The notes below the pieces were generated by a model. That model was not told where the DNA came from. It ran no database searches and was given only the letters and a program-made list of their open reading frames with translations. Positions 17,785-28,885 of a stretch of DNA of 64,000 bases are shown here, piece by piece. Location: positions 372,001-436,000 of the forward strand of contig NZ_CP118969.1 of the NCBI RefSeq assembly GCF_029023865.1, written 5' to 3'. A program made the translations under genes and the position numbers. Source of the DNA: Lactococcus lactis (GTDB lineage: Bacteria; Bacillota; Bacilli; Lactobacillales; Streptococcaceae). The first letter of the stretch is position 1; each line of letters starts with the position of its first letter.

Positions 17785-17827
17785 CACAAGCGCTTACAAA
17801 AGAAAATAGAAGGACTTATGCTAAACT
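17785..17827 (+). promoter_or_regulatory. noxE promoter region with upstream cre-like site
   Basis: AAGCGCTTACA at 17788-17798 matches the right part of a CcpA cre box; the three leftmost bases do not fit. An extended -10 TGCTAAACT follows at 17819-17827. The cre lies upstream of the -35 position, where CcpA activates more often than it represses. Confidence 0.5.
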
Positions 17828-17871
17828 GAATAATGTAAAAAGAATTTTACATTTAAAGGAGAATTATTAGC

Positions 17872-19212
17872 ATGAAAATCGTAGTTATCGGTACGAACCA
17901 CGCAGGCATTGCTACAGCAAATACATTAATTGATCAATATCCAGGCCATGAGATTGTTATGATTGACCGTAACAGTAATATGAGTTACTTGGGGTGTGGG
18001 ACAGCTATTTGGGTCGGAAGACAAATTGAAAAACCAGATGAGCTGTTTTATGCCAAAGCAGAAGATTTTGAAAAAAAGGGAGTAAAGATATTAACAGAAA
18101 CAGAAGTTTCAGAAATTGACTTTACTAATAAAATGATTTATGCCAAGTCAAAAACTGGAGAAAAGATTACAGAAAGTTATGATAAACTCGTTCTGGCAAC
18201 AGGTTCACGTCCAATTATTCCTAACTTGCCAGGAAAAGATCTTAAAGGCATTCATTTTTTAAAACTTTTTCAAGAAGGGCAAGCCATTGACGAAGAGTTT
18301 GCTAAGAATGATGTGAAACGGATTGCTGTGATTGGTGCTGGTTATATTGGGACAGAAATTGCTGAAGCTGCCAAACGTCGTGGAAAAGAAGTTCTACTTT
18401 TTGATGCAGAAAGTACTTCACTTGCTTCATATTATGATGAAGAGTTTGCTAAAGGAATGGATGAAAATCTTGCCCAACATGGAATTGAACTCCATTTTGG
18501 GGAATTGGCTCAAGAGTTTAAGGCAAATGAAAAAGGTCATGTATCACAGATTGTAACTAATAAATCAACTTATGATGTTGACCTCGTTATTAATTGTATT
18601 GGATTTACAGCCAATAGTGCATTGGCTGGTGAACATTTAGAAACCTTTAAAAATGGAGCAATCAAAGTGGATAAACATCAACAAAGTAGTGACCCAGATG
18701 TTTATGCTGTAGGAGATGTTGCCACAATCTATTCTAATGCTTTACAAGACTTCACCTACATTGCCCTTGCCTCAAACGCTGTTCGCTCAGGGATTGTTGC
18801 TGGTCATAATATTGGAGGAAAATCAATAGAATCTGTTGGTGTACAAGGTTCTAATGGAATCTCTATTTTTGGTTACAATATGACTTCTACGGGCTTGTCG
18901 GTTAAAGCTGCTAAAAAAATCGGCCTAGAAGTTTCATTTAGTGATTTTGAAGATAAGCAAAAAGCATGGTTCCTTCATGAAAATAATGATAGTGTGAAAA
19001 TTCGTATCGTTTATGAAACAAAAAGTCGCAGAATTATTGGTGCTCAACTTGCTAGCAAGAGTGAAATAATTGCAGGAAATATTAATATGTTTAGTTTAGC
19101 TATTCAAGAAAAGAAAACGATTGATGAATTAGCCTTACTTGATTTATTCTTCTTACCACACTTCAATAGTCCATATAATTACATGACTGTTGCAGCTTTA
19201 AATGCAAAATAA
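17872..19212 (+). CDS. noxE: Water-forming NADH oxidase NoxE
   Basis: Four-electron reduction of O2 to water by NADH, regenerating NAD+ and removing oxygen under aerobic growth. The 446-residue flavoprotein shows the N-terminal FAD motif GTNHAG (7-12), redox-active Cys42 in LGCGTAIW, the NAD motif GAGYIG (155-160), the second FAD motif DVYAVGDVA, and a C-terminal dimerisation domain. Only one redox cysteine is present, as in Nox/CoA-disulfide reductase relatives. The sequence is very close to lactococcal NoxE. A cre-like site suggests carbon control. Confidence 0.95.
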   Translation: MKIVVIGTNHAGIATANTLIDQYPGHEIVMIDRNSNMSYLGCGTAIWVGRQIEKPDELFYAKAEDFEKKGVKILTETEVSEIDFTNKMIYAKSKTGEKITESYDKLVLATGSRPIIPNLPGKDLKGIHFLKLFQEGQAIDEEFAKNDVKRIAVIGAGYIGTEIAEAAKRRGKEVLLFDAESTSLASYYDEEFAKGMDENLAQHGIELHFGELAQEFKANEKGHVSQIVTNKSTYDVDLVINCIGFTANSALAGEHLETFKNGAIKVDKHQQSSDPDVYAVGDVATIYSNALQDFTYIALASNAVRSGIVAGHNIGGKSIESVGVQGSNGISIFGYNMTSTGLSVKAAKKIGLEVSFSDFEDKQKAWFLHENNDSVKIRIVYETKSRRIIGAQLASKSEIIAGNINMFSLAIQEKKTIDELALLDLFFLPHFNSPYNYMTVAALNAK

Positions 19213-19217
19213 ACCAT

Positions 19218-19250
19218 AAAAATCTATCAATTGATAGATTTTTTATTTTT
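19218..19250 (+). terminator. Terminator after noxE
   Basis: AAAATCTATC/GATAGATTTT stem with a long T-rich tail; the tail also forms the T-rich stretch upstream of the ssbB cin-box. Confidence 0.85.
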
Positions 19251-19264
19251 TTTGTGACAAATGT

Positions 19265-19293
19265 CCTAACTTTACGTATAAAAAGTTAGGAGG
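19265..19293 (+). promoter_or_regulatory. ComX cin-box of ssbB inside an inverted repeat that overlaps the SD
   Basis: TACGTATA (19273-19280) fits the competence sigma ComX -10 box (consensus TACGAATA) and no sigma-A promoter is evident. It lies within CCTAACTTT-N8-AAAGTTAGG (19265-19290), whose right arm overlaps the SD AGGAGG (19288-19293). Confidence 0.65.
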
Positions 19294-19301
19294 ATTTTAT
19301 T

Positions 19302-19691
19302 ATGAATAAAACCATGTTAATTGGACGCTTAACCAGTGCGCCAGAAATTTCAAAAACAACAAATGATAAATCATATGTCCGTGTGACCTTAGCAGTCAAT
19401 CGCCGTTTCAAAAATGAAAAAGGAGAAGGAGAGGCAGATTTTATTTCAATTATTATTTGGGGAAAATCTGCAGAAACTTTAGTTTCTTACGCAAAAAAAG
19501 GAAGTCTTATTTCAATTGAAGGAGAAATTAGAACTAGAAATTATACGGATAAGCAAAATCAAAAACATTATGTCACAGAAATCTTAGGACTGAGTTATGA
19601 TTTACTTGAAAGTAGGGCAACAATCGCTTTACGAGAAAGCGCTATAAAGACTGAAGAAACCTTACTTGATGCGGAAGAACTCCCTTTCTAA
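19302..19691 (+). CDS. ssbB: Single-stranded DNA-binding protein, competence type SsbB
   Basis: A 129-residue OB-fold SSB. The N-terminal DNA-binding domain (about 1-105) is intact (MLIGRLTSAPE, ADFISIIIWGK), but the C-terminal acidic tail is short and ends EELPF, like streptococcal SsbB. In that genus SsbB protects internalised DNA during transformation and is a late competence gene. The upstream cin-box supports the same role here. Replicative ssb genes are usually flanked by rpsF and rpsR, which are absent. The role is inferred from length, context and promoter. Confidence 0.85.
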   Translation: MNKTMLIGRLTSAPEISKTTNDKSYVRVTLAVNRRFKNEKGEGEADFISIIIWGKSAETLVSYAKKGSLISIEGEIRTRNYTDKQNQKHYVTEILGLSYDLLESRATIALRESAIKTEETLLDAEELPF

Positions 19692-19720
19692 TTTATTTCA
19701 TAAAATCTAAATGTTTTCTC

Positions 19721-19749
19721 TTGACTAAATCTGACCATTGAGATAAAAT
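19721..19749 (+). promoter_or_regulatory. groESL promoter
   Basis: TTGACT, 17 bp, TAAAAT, immediately before CIRCE. Confidence 0.85.
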
Positions 19750-19758
19750 AAGAATATG

Positions 19759-19785
19759 TTAGCACTCGTTTAATAAGAGTGCTAA
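19759..19785. promoter_or_regulatory. CIRCE operator (HrcA site)
   Basis: TTAGCACTC-N9-GAGTGCTAA, a perfect CIRCE element between the -10 box and groES. HrcA repression is released on heat shock. Confidence 0.97.
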
Positions 19786-19810
19786 AAAATAAAAAATGGA
19801 GGAAAATATA

Positions 19811-20095
19811 ATGTTGAAACCTTTAGAGAATCGCGTAGTTTTACGTGTAAAAGAAGAAGAGGAAAAATCAATGGGTGGAATTGTGTTAACAAGCGCTTCC
19901 CAAGAAAAACCTCAAACAGCTGAAGTTGTTGCCGTCGGTGAAGGGAAAACAAATCATCATGGAACACTGATTTCTCCACTCGTAAAAGTAGGGGACACAG
20001 TAATTTTTGAAAAATTTGCTGGAACGACCGTAAAAATGGATGGTGAAGAATTCTTGATTCTCAAAGATTCAGACCTTCTTGCAATTGTAGAGTAA
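19811..20095 (+). CDS. groES: Co-chaperonin GroES
   Basis: A 94-residue co-chaperonin that caps GroEL. LKPLENRVVL at the N-terminus, the mobile-loop region with GGIVLTSASQEKPQ (about 19-32) and the GEGK turn identify it. Five in-frame codons upstream (from 19796) would add MEENI, but those bases contain the SD GGAGGA, so the ATG at 19811 is chosen. First gene of the CIRCE-controlled operon; a weak hairpin lies in the 88-bp gap to groEL. Confidence 0.96.
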   Translation: MLKPLENRVVLRVKEEEEKSMGGIVLTSASQEKPQTAEVVAVGEGKTNHHGTLISPLVKVGDTVIFEKFAGTTVKMDGEEFLILKDSDLLAIVE

Positions 20096-20171
20096 AATTA
20101 TAAAAGCAATCATTTTTTTTGGTTGTCTTTTGTCTATCTTAAAATCTATAAAATTAAAAATATATTCTTAA

Positions 20172-21812
<1,641 letters not shown>

Positions 21813-21813
21813 T

Positions 21814-21841
21814 AAAAAAGAACCCTTAGGGTTCTTTTTTT
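21814..21841. terminator. Bidirectional terminator between groEL and walJ
   Basis: AAAAAAGAACCC/GGGTTCTTTTTT with loop TTA. Confidence 0.88.
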
Positions 21842-21857
21842 ATTTGCTGATGAGTAA

Positions 21858-22670
21858 CTAAATATCGTAAAGTTGACTAGCATGTTCGTGACTAGTATCA
21901 AGGATCTTCAAGTCCTTTTTGGTATCGACATCATGTTGCTGTAAGTAACCATCCATAGTAAGATGAGCAAGTTCTTTGATATTATTATTTAAACTCAAGT
22001 GCCCTAGAAAAATTCGTTTTGTCTTATTACCATGAATACTAAAAGCAGCCTCAGCGCCGTCCTCATTAGATAAGTGGCCTTGGTCACTTAGGATACGTTG
22101 CTTTGTCCGCCAAGGATAGGCTCCCATGCGGAGTATCTCAATGTCATGGTTTGATTCCATAAGATAAGCATCTGCATTTTCAATGGTTCCACGCATTCTA
22201 TCGGATACATAACCTGTATCAGTTAGCATAACAAAACTTTTGTTATCTTTCATGAAACGATAAAACTGTGGTGCGATAGCATCGTGACTCACGCCGAAAG
22301 ATTCAATATCAATATCACCAAAAGTCATTGTTTTTCCCATTTCAAACAGATGTTTTTGTTCAACAGGGATTTTTCCTAAAGCATTTTTACTATCTAGTTC
22401 AGACCAAGTATCTTCATTTGCGTAAAGGTCAATACCATATTTTCTTGCCAAAACACCAATCCCTTTGATATGGTCACTATGTTCATGGGTAATTAATAAA
22501 GCATCAATATCATGAATGTCACGGTCAATTTCTGATAGTAAACTTTCTATTTTTTTTCCAGATAGTCCGGCATCAACAAGAATTTTTTTCTTTGGAGTTT
22601 CTAAGTAAAAAGAATTTCCTGTTGAACCAGAGGCTAAAATGGAATATTTAAAGCCATTTTGTTCAGTCAT
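21858..22670 (-). CDS. walJ: WalJ/YycJ metallo-beta-lactamase-fold hydrolase
   Basis: A 270-residue MBL-fold protein with the zinc motif THEHSDH (His62, His64, Asp66, His67) and SGSTGNSFYL near the N-terminus. The family (VicX/WalJ) accompanies WalRK in Firmicutes; a nuclease-like role at the junction of cell-wall control and DNA metabolism has been suggested, but the exact reaction is uncertain. Here a terminator separates it from walK and it has its own extended -10 box only 7 nt before the ATG, so its mRNA is probably leaderless. No SD is visible. Confidence 0.88.
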   Translation of the reverse strand: MTEQNGFKYSILASGSTGNSFYLETPKKKILVDAGLSGKKIESLLSEIDRDIHDIDALLITHEHSDHIKGIGVLARKYGIDLYANEDTWSELDSKNALGKIPVEQKHLFEMGKTMTFGDIDIESFGVSHDAIAPQFYRFMKDNKSFVMLTDTGYVSDRMRGTIENADAYLMESNHDIEILRMGAYPWRTKQRILSDQGHLSNEDGAEAAFSIHGNKTKRIFLGHLSLNNNIKELAHLTMDGYLQQHDVDTKKDLKILDTSHEHASQLYDI

Positions 22671-22677
22671 ACAGTCT

Positions 22678-22686
22678 ATTGTAGCA
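22678..22686 (-). promoter_or_regulatory. Extended -10 promoter of walJ, leaderless type
   Basis: TGCTACAAT on the minus strand ends 7 nt before the ATG. Confidence 0.55.
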
Positions 22687-22794
22687 GAAAAATAGTGGGA
22701 TTGCCATGAGCTTTTATATTTTATTTGAAAATAAATTTATCAGGAAACTCATTAGCTTAAGAGAGTTTTTTGTGGTAAAAGTCTAGGTTTATTC

Positions 22795-22825
22795 AAAAAA
22801 TGAGTCCACAAATATGTATGGACTC
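22795..22825 (-). terminator. Terminator after walRK
   Basis: On the minus strand GAGTCCA/TGGACTC stem followed by ATTTTTT; it lies between walK and walJ. Confidence 0.8.
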
Positions 22826-22838
22826 TTTTTAGGGGAAA

Positions 22839-24281
22839 TTATTCATTATCCTCAAATTCAAACTCATCAGTGCCATCATCCCAGTCATCTGCGGCTTCTA
22901 AAGAATATGGAAGAGTGAAACTAAAGGTCGTTCCTTTTCCTTCTCCTTCGGAGCTTGCAAAAATTGTTCCGCCATGTATTTTAACAATATCATGGACAAT
23001 GGAGAGGCCTAAACCTGTCCCCCCAACTTTTGAATTTCTTGAAGCATTATCAACTCGGTAGAAACGGTCAAAAATCTTAAGTAAATCAGATTTTGGAATT
23101 CCCATTCCTTGGTCACTGATGGAGATTAGAACATCACTTTCACGTTTTTCAACGGAAATTGTAATAGTTCCACCTTTAGGTGAATACTTAATTGCATTTC
23201 CGATGATATTGTCAATGACTTGAGCAATTTTATCGGTATCAATTTCGACCCAGATGGGCTGTTCAGAGTATTTTCTGACTAGTGTGAAATTAGAAGAGAT
23301 TAAATCGTTTGATTCGGTTTCTAAAATTTGGTCTAAACGGTTAATTTGATAGTCTAAGAAGGCAATTAAATTAATCATTTCTTTATTAAGAACGATTCGG
23401 TCTTGATCCATTCTTGATAAAGTCAAAAGGTCGGAAATCATTCGAATCATCCGATTAGTTTCAGTAAGTGAAACATTAATAAAGGATGAAGCTGTTTCTT
23501 TATCCTCAATGGCTCCGTCTTCTAGTGCTTCCAAGTAGGCTTTTACTGAGGTGAGCGGAGTTCGGAGTTCATGAGAAACATTGGAAACAAAGAGACGGCG
23601 CTCTCGTTCGGCCTTGTCTTGTTCAGTCATATCATGTAAGACGGCAATAATTCCTGAGATGAAACCAGATTCACGACGAAAGAGGGCAAATTTAATGTGG
23701 AGCGAAATGGATTCATTCCCAGCATCATGTGTCTCAATAGTTATTTCAGGTTCTTTTTCTAATAAATCATAAAAATTATATTGGTCAGCAATTTTTAAAA
23801 CTTCAACAATATTTTTTTGCATCAAGAGATCATTATCTGTATTCAAATAATGCAAAGCTGATTTATTGGCCATAATAATATTTCCACGACGATCGGTGGC
23901 AATGACGCCATCAACCATATATGCGAGAATACTATCTAATTGATTACGCTGATTTTCAAGATTGTTCTGTGTGCGAACAATATCTTCACCAAGTTTTAAA
24001 ATTTCATCATATAATTCATTGATTTCACTCGTCCCTTTTGGGATTTTATCGCGATTTAAATAGCCATTTTTTATGTCATTCATCTGTTTAGAAACATTCA
24101 CAATCATGCGATGTTGCTGATTGAGAAAGACTAAAACAAAGACGAGTGAAAATAAGTAATAACCAATAAAAGTACTTAAATGAGCAAAATTGTAATCAAA
24201 ACTGCTCATAAAAAGTATGACAAAAAGAAGTAGGTGTGCAACTACTCCTTTAAAAATCATTGAATTAAAAAATTTAATCAT
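22839..24281 (-). CDS. walK: Sensor histidine kinase WalK (VicK)
   Basis: The 480-residue membrane kinase of the essential cell-wall two-component system. Order: two adjacent hydrophobic segments (about 12-28 and 36-54) with a very short external loop, a HAMP-like linker, a PAS domain (about 115-215), HisKA with phospho-acceptor His237 in VSHELRTPL, and an ATPase domain with N-box ([11 protein letters not shown]), DQGMGIP and [10 protein letters not shown]. It lacks the large extracellular domain of Bacillus WalK, as in streptococci, which have a single transmembrane helix. It ends in an acidic tail. The ATG overlaps the walR stop by a few bases, so translation is coupled. Confidence 0.93.
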   Translation of the reverse strand: MIKFFNSMIFKGVVAHLLLFVILFMSSFDYNFAHLSTFIGYYLFSLVFVLVFLNQQHRMIVNVSKQMNDIKNGYLNRDKIPKGTSEINELYDEILKLGEDIVRTQNNLENQRNQLDSILAYMVDGVIATDRRGNIIMANKSALHYLNTDNDLLMQKNIVEVLKIADQYNFYDLLEKEPEITIETHDAGNESISLHIKFALFRRESGFISGIIAVLHDMTEQDKAERERRLFVSNVSHELRTPLTSVKAYLEALEDGAIEDKETASSFINVSLTETNRMIRMISDLLTLSRMDQDRIVLNKEMINLIAFLDYQINRLDQILETESNDLISSNFTLVRKYSEQPIWVEIDTDKIAQVIDNIIGNAIKYSPKGGTITISVEKRESDVLISISDQGMGIPKSDLLKIFDRFYRVDNASRNSKVGGTGLGLSIVHDIVKIHGGTIFASSEGEGKGTTFSFTLPYSLEAADDWDDGTDEFEFEDNE

Positions 24282-24975
24282 GTGGGTTGCTCATGTAGTA
24301 GCCAACCCCGCGGCGTGTTGAAACGTATTGTGGACGGCTTGGTGTATCTTCAACTTTTTCACGTAAACGACGAACAGTAACGTCAACTGTACGAACATCT
24401 CCAAAGTAGTCATAACCCCAAACGGTTTCCAAAAGGTTTTCACGAGTGATCACTTCGCCAAGGTGTTGAGCAAGGTAGTAAAGCAATTCAAACTCACGGT
24501 GTGTAAGGTCGAGTTGTTTATCATTTTTATAAGCCGCATAGTGTGCTGGATTGATACGAAGGTTTCCGATAATCAATTCTTTTTTGACATTGTCAGTAGA
24601 TTCAGCAGGTGCGACATTGATACGACGCAAGTTTGCTTTAATACGAGCTAATAGTTCACGGTTTGAGAATGGTTTTGTGACATAATCATCAGCACCAAGT
24701 TCAAGACCAATTACTTTGTCAAATTCACTATCTTTAGCTGACACCATAATAATTGGAGTGTCAGAAGTTTTACGGATTTCACGTGCAACATCAAGACCAT
24801 CAAGTTTAGGTAACATCAAATCAAGCAGAATAAGGTCAGGTTGTACTTCTTTAAATGCTTCAAGAGCTTCTTCACCATCAAAAGCTGTAAAGACTTCAAA
24901 ACCTTCTTTGGTTAAATTAAATTTTACGATATCTGAGATTGGTTTTTCATCATCAACAACAAGAATTTTTTTCAT
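24274..24975 (-). CDS. walR: Response regulator WalR (VicR), OmpR family
   Basis: A 233-residue regulator: receiver domain with phospho-acceptor Asp52 ([11 protein letters not shown]) and conserved VSAK, then a winged-helix DNA-binding domain with [14 protein letters not shown]. It controls peptidoglycan hydrolase and other envelope genes in Firmicutes and is usually essential. First gene of the walRK unit, SD AAAGGA. In lactococcal literature the two-component genes carry llr/kin names; I use wal because homology is clear. Confidence 0.95.
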   Translation of the reverse strand: MKKILVVDDEKPISDIVKFNLTKEGFEVFTAFDGEEALEAFKEVQPDLILLDLMLPKLDGLDVAREIRKTSDTPIIMVSAKDSEFDKVIGLELGADDYVTKPFSNRELLARIKANLRRINVAPAESTDNVKKELIIGNLRINPAHYAAYKNDKQLDLTHREFELLYYLAQHLGEVITRENLLETVWGYDYFGDVRTVDVTVRRLREKVEDTPSRPQYVSTRRGVGYYMSNPHD

Positions 24976-25136
24976 AGTTGTCCTTTCAAGTGGAAAATTT
25001 TTTATTGAATGTTACTCGTATTTATTTGAATTAACAAATCAAGTAAGCTGTTTCAGTTATATTATACAATTTTTAGTAAAATTACGCAAAAAGAGACCCT
25101 ATTATTTTTAGAAAAAAGATAAAATATTTGTTTTTT

Positions 25137-25145
25137 TGGTATAAT
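25137..25145 (+). promoter_or_regulatory. Extended -10 promoter of tmk, leaderless type
   Basis: TGGTATAAT ends 7 nt before the ATG at 25153. Confidence 0.6.
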
Positions 25146-25152
25146 AGAGGCT

Positions 25153-25788
25153 ATGAATGGAATTCTAATTTCCCTTGAGGGACCCGATGGAGCAGGAAAA
25201 ACAACGGTTTTAAAAGAAATTTTACCTGAAATCCAAAAAATGAAGCGCGAAATTGTCCCAACTCGTGAACCAGGCGGTGTTCGAGTGGCGGAAGAAATTC
25301 GCCAAATTATTCTTGATCCAAAGAATACAGAGATCGATTCTAAAACCGAGTTAATGCTTTTTGCGGCGGCGCGTCGTTTACATATGCAAGAAAAAATGTT
25401 GCCAGCTTTACAAGCGGGTAAAGTTGTCATTGTTGACCGATTTATTGATTCATCTGTCGCCTATCAGGGATATGGCCGTGATTTGGGTGTCGAAGTTGTT
25501 GATTGGCTTAACTATTTTGCAACAGATGGTTTGAAGCCTGATTTGACGCTTTATTTTGATGTTGATACGGATGTTGCCCTTGAGCGAATTATGAAAAATC
25601 GAGCTGATGAGGTAAATCGTTTAGATTTGGAAAGAGCTGAGATGCATCGTAAAGTTCGTGAAGGTTATTTGGAGATTGTTGTAAAAGAACCTGAGCGTTT
25701 TGTAAAAATAGATGCAAGTCAACCTTTAGAAAAAGTGGTAGCTGATACACTTTCCGTCCTCAAAAAAAGATTTGTCAGTGAATTTTAA
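25153..25788 (+). CDS. tmk: Thymidylate kinase
   Basis: Phosphorylates dTMP to dTDP. The 211-residue protein has the P-loop [10 protein letters not shown] (9-18), the DR motif in [13 protein letters not shown], and a LID region. It leads the tmk-holB-ricT-yabA-rsmI group that is conserved in Firmicutes. The predicted mRNA begins at or next to the ATG, with no room for an SD. Confidence 0.95.
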   Translation: MNGILISLEGPDGAGKTTVLKEILPEIQKMKREIVPTREPGGVRVAEEIRQIILDPKNTEIDSKTELMLFAAARRLHMQEKMLPALQAGKVVIVDRFIDSSVAYQGYGRDLGVEVVDWLNYFATDGLKPDLTLYFDVDTDVALERIMKNRADEVNRLDLERAEMHRKVREGYLEIVVKEPERFVKIDASQPLEKVVADTLSVLKKRFVSEF

Positions 25789-25920
25789 AGACAATTTAAT
25801 CTGTCAGCAAAATTAAGAATGCTAAAAAATACTTACATTTTTCAAAAAATGAGGATGTTAAATAGTTTTTTTTATTTTGTTATTTAGACTAGATTTGGTA
25901 AATATTTAGAAAGGTTTCTT
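25789..25920. other. tmk-holB intergenic region with one CTGTCAG copy
   Basis: 132 AT-rich bases. They contain CTGTCAG at 25801 and a 22-codon ATG ORF from 25818 without SD, which I do not call a gene. Other Firmicutes carry yaaQ/yaaR-type genes around this point; nothing of that kind is visible here. Confidence 0.5.
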
Positions 25921-26781
25921 GTGGAAATAAAAGATATTCAGCCTCAACTTTATAAGCAGTTCTCAACTATTTTGCAACATGGAAAATTAAGTCATGCTTA
26001 TTTATTTTCAGGGGGATTTGGTTCTTTTGAATTAGCAATCTGGCTGAGTCAAGCCTTATTTTGTGAGAATCCTGAAAATTCTTTGCCTTGTGGACATTGT
26101 CGTTCTTGTCGTCTTGTTGCCCAACAAGAATTTACCGACTTACATATCGTTGAACCTGATGGACAAACGATTAAAACAGCACAAATTCGGGAACTGACAC
26201 AGGTTTTCAATGAATCTGGTTATGAGGGAAAACAACAGGTGATTTTAATTAAGGAAGCTGAAAAAATGCATCCTAATGCAGCAAATGCTCTATTGAAATC
26301 AATTGAAGAACCAGAAACAGAAATTGTTGTTTTTTTACTGACAGACAATGAAAATATGATTTTACAAACAATAAAATCACGGACACAAATTATTAATTTT
26401 CCAAAAAATGTTCAATACTTACAAGATTTTTTGGAAAAGAATGGTATTTTAAAAACACAAGCAGAACTTCTTGCGGAAATCTGTAATTCGACTGACAAAG
26501 CATTAGAATTAGCTCAGCAGAGCTGGTTTAACGAAGGGCTCCAAAGACTTCAACAATTTGTAAAACTTCTAAAAACATCTGCTGACGAGGCGTTCTTGTA
26601 TTTGAAAGAATTAGTCGAAATTTTTGATGACAAAGAAAAACAAAATCAAGCGTTTGAACTTTTATTACAACTTTTTAATCAAGAAAGAATGAGTCAGGAA
26701 CTTTTAAAAACATTTCAGGCAATAAAAATGTGGAAAAGCAATGTCCGATTTGAGTCAAGTTTAACTTTTCTTGTTTTATGA
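25921..26781 (+). CDS. holB: DNA polymerase III delta' subunit
   Basis: A 286-residue clamp-loader subunit. It has the AAA+ fold with a degenerate, non-ATP-binding P-loop (FSGGFGSFE, about 29-37), expected for delta', and the zinc-binding cysteines Cys48, Cys57, Cys60 and Cys63. SIEEP resembles the SRC/sensor regions. The start is GTG after AAAGG. It contains an in-frame TTACTGACAG at 26335-26344. Confidence 0.92.
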   Translation: MEIKDIQPQLYKQFSTILQHGKLSHAYLFSGGFGSFELAIWLSQALFCENPENSLPCGHCRSCRLVAQQEFTDLHIVEPDGQTIKTAQIRELTQVFNESGYEGKQQVILIKEAEKMHPNAANALLKSIEEPETEIVVFLLTDNENMILQTIKSRTQIINFPKNVQYLQDFLEKNGILKTQAELLAEICNSTDKALELAQQSWFNEGLQRLQQFVKLLKTSADEAFLYLKELVEIFDDKEKQNQAFELLLQLFNQERMSQELLKTFQAIKMWKSNVRFESSLTFLVL

Positions 26782-26832
26782 AACTTGTCAAACTTATCCT
26801 TTGATTGAAAAATCTTATATCAGGAGAATATT

Positions 26833-27615
26833 ATGATTTATGAAATAAAATTTGCACATGGCGAATCAAATGTATTTGCAATAAGTGATATAGAACTTGC
26901 TCCACAAACAGAAGTTATCCTTCGTTCAGATAAGGGAAACTTTTACGGAAAAATTGTACGTGAAATTTCTGAAGAAGCTAATCTTGAAATTCACCACACG
27001 ATTGTGCGTGAAGTAAATGAGGATGATCTCCAAGTTATTGCAAAACTTGAAGAACGTTCTAAACAAGCCAAAGATAAAGTTCGCCAACTTATCATCGAAC
27101 AAGGTTTGGAAATGAAAATTATTGATGTTGCTTATAATTTCGACCAAATGCAACTTTTTATTTCGTTTACAGCAGAGAATCGTGTTGATTTTCGATTGCT
27201 TTTGCGTGAGTTGGCAACAACTTTTAGAATTAGGATTGAACTTCGCCAAATTGGGCCAAGAGATGCGGCTAAAATTCATGGTGGACTTGGACCTTGTGGA
27301 CGTCCTTTGTGCTGTTCTGAGTTTGTTTATGAATTTCCAAATGTTTCAATCAAAATGGCCAAAAATCAAAATCTATCTTTGAAACAAAATAAATTGAACG
27401 GTCTTTGCGGTCGTTTGATGTGCTGTTTAACTTATGAAGATAGTTTTTATAAAGAAGCCCAACAACTTTTCCCAGATTTTGGTGAGTTTTTAACTACCTC
27501 AGAAGGAAAAGGAAAAGTTGTTGGCTTAAATGTTTTAAAAAATAGAGTAAAAATCCGCTTTGGAGAATATAGCAAGGATTTTGAACTTGCAGAAATTGAG
27601 GTGAATCATGGCTGA
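26833..27615 (+). CDS. ricT: PSP1-domain protein RicT/YaaT
   Basis: A 260-residue PSP1 protein. Conserved cysteines occur in [13 protein letters not shown] and [12 protein letters not shown], which in the Bacillus RicAFT complex take part in iron-sulfur binding and assist RNase Y-dependent mRNA maturation. The organism does not sporulate, so the older sporulation name is misleading. SD AGGAG. It overlaps yabA by 8 bp. Confidence 0.9.
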   Translation: MIYEIKFAHGESNVFAISDIELAPQTEVILRSDKGNFYGKIVREISEEANLEIHHTIVREVNEDDLQVIAKLEERSKQAKDKVRQLIIEQGLEMKIIDVAYNFDQMQLFISFTAENRVDFRLLLRELATTFRIRIELRQIGPRDAAKIHGGLGPCGRPLCCSEFVYEFPNVSIKMAKNQNLSLKQNKLNGLCGRLMCCLTYEDSFYKEAQQLFPDFGEFLTTSEGKGKVVGLNVLKNRVKIRFGEYSKDFELAEIEVNHG

Positions 27616-27934
27616 TAAATATGATGTTTTCGACCAACTGGGCGAACTTGAAAATACATTAAATACCACATTAACGCAAATTTCAGGAATTCGCCAAGTG
27701 CTTGAAGCATCAATGACTGAAAATGCAACCTTACGCATGGAATTAGAAAAATTGCGTGACCGTTTGGCAGAATTTGAGAAAAAAGAAGTTAAAAAAGAAA
27801 CGCCTAAAGACCAGCCAAATCCTAACTTGATTCAAATTTTTAATGAAGGTTTCCATGTTTGCCATCTGCATTATGCAGAACGATTGGCTGAAGGGGAATC
27901 TTGTTTAGATTGTTTGGAGCTTTTGTATCGCTGA
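27608..27934 (+). CDS. yabA: Replication initiation control protein YabA
   Basis: A 108-residue protein with an N-terminal leucine-zipper-like helix (about 5-60), a Lys/Glu linker and a C-terminal zinc module ([18 protein letters not shown]), the YabA layout. It binds DnaA and DnaN to restrain initiation. The start overlaps ricT and its stop overlaps the rsmI start (TGATG), so the three are translationally coupled. Confidence 0.92.
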   Translation: MADKYDVFDQLGELENTLNTTLTQISGIRQVLEASMTENATLRMELEKLRDRLAEFEKKEVKKETPKDQPNPNLIQIFNEGFHVCHLHYAERLAEGESCLDCLELLYR

Positions 27935-28809
27935 TGGAAAATAAATTTAATATTCAACGGTCATTTAAAGGCCTAAAAACTGCTGGAAGTCTTTATTTGG
28001 TTCCAACACCAATTGGCAATATGCAAGATATGACTCTACGTTCTCTTGAAACTTTGAAAACTGTAGATTTGATTTGTTCAGAAGATACGCGAAATACTTT
28101 GCGCCTTTTAAACCATTTTGAAATTAAAGTTCCGCAAGAATCTTTTCATGAACATAATTCCCAAGAAAAAATTCCTAAATTAATTGATTTTTTGAAAAAA
28201 GGACAATCTATTGCACAGGTTTCTGATGCTGGAATGCCTTCAATTTCTGACCCAGGCCATGATTTAGTTTTAGCTGCAATTGATGAAGGAATTGATGTTA
28301 TCGCTCTTCCTGGTGCCTCAGCAGGAATTACTGCCTTGATTGCCTCAGGATTAGTTCCTCAACCTCATATTTTTTATGGCTTCCTTCCTAGAAAAAAAGG
28401 GGAGCAGCAAAAGTTCTTGAAAAGTAAGCTTTCTTATCCAGAAACACAAATTTTCTATGAGAGTCCTTTTAGAGTTGGGGATACTTTGGCTAACATGCAG
28501 GAAATTTATGGGGATAGAGAAGTTGTTTTAGTTCGCGAATTAACGAAGATTTATGAAGAATATCGTCGTGGTAAGATTTCAGAGGTTTTAGAATCTTTAA
28601 CGGACCAACCAATAAAAGGGGAATGCCTAATTATTGTTTCAGGAGCGGATGAAGTGGCTCAAGAAGTTCAAGAGCCAGAATTGACAGCGCTCGAAGCAGT
28701 TAAAGTTTTAGTTGAACAAAGTGTAAAACCCAATGTTGCCATTAAACAAATTGCTAAAGAACGAGGTCTAAATCGTCAAGAATTATATGCAGAATTTCAT
28801 GATTTATAA
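27934..28809 (+). CDS. rsmI: 16S rRNA 2'-O-ribose C1402 methyltransferase RsmI
   Basis: A 291-residue SAM-dependent tetrapyrrole-methylase-fold enzyme. VPTPIGN at 23-29 and SDAGMPSISDPG are diagnostic; PGASA follows. Eleven in-frame codons lie upstream inside yabA, but the ATG overlapping the yabA stop is the natural start, with GGAG rather far away, consistent with coupling. A TTACTGACAG palindrome terminator follows. Confidence 0.94.
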   Translation: MENKFNIQRSFKGLKTAGSLYLVPTPIGNMQDMTLRSLETLKTVDLICSEDTRNTLRLLNHFEIKVPQESFHEHNSQEKIPKLIDFLKKGQSIAQVSDAGMPSISDPGHDLVLAAIDEGIDVIALPGASAGITALIASGLVPQPHIFYGFLPRKKGEQQKFLKSKLSYPETQIFYESPFRVGDTLANMQEIYGDREVVLVRELTKIYEEYRRGKISEVLESLTDQPIKGECLIIVSGADEVAQEVQEPELTALEAVKVLVEQSVKPNVAIKQIAKERGLNRQELYAEFHDL

Positions 28810-28811
28810 GC

Positions 28812-28848
28812 AAAAAGTTACTGACAGGCAGTCTGTCAGTAACTTTTT
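28812..28848. terminator. TTACTGACAG palindrome terminator after rsmI
   Basis: AAAAAGTTACTGACAG, loop GCAGT, then the exact complement (16-bp stem) ending in T-run. It lies between convergent genes and can act on both strands. A further lone copy stands at 28873-28882. Confidence 0.9.
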
Positions 28849-28885
28849 TATATTTTTGATTGATTAAAATTTCTGTCAGTAAAAT

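Noticed and set aside
20100-20130. Terminator between groES and groEL
   Set aside because: The stem is imperfect and a functional stop here would contradict the well-known groESL operon; at most an attenuator.
25818-25886. 22-codon ATG ORF between tmk and holB
   Set aside because: No SD and no coding bias; could be a remnant but nothing supports expression.
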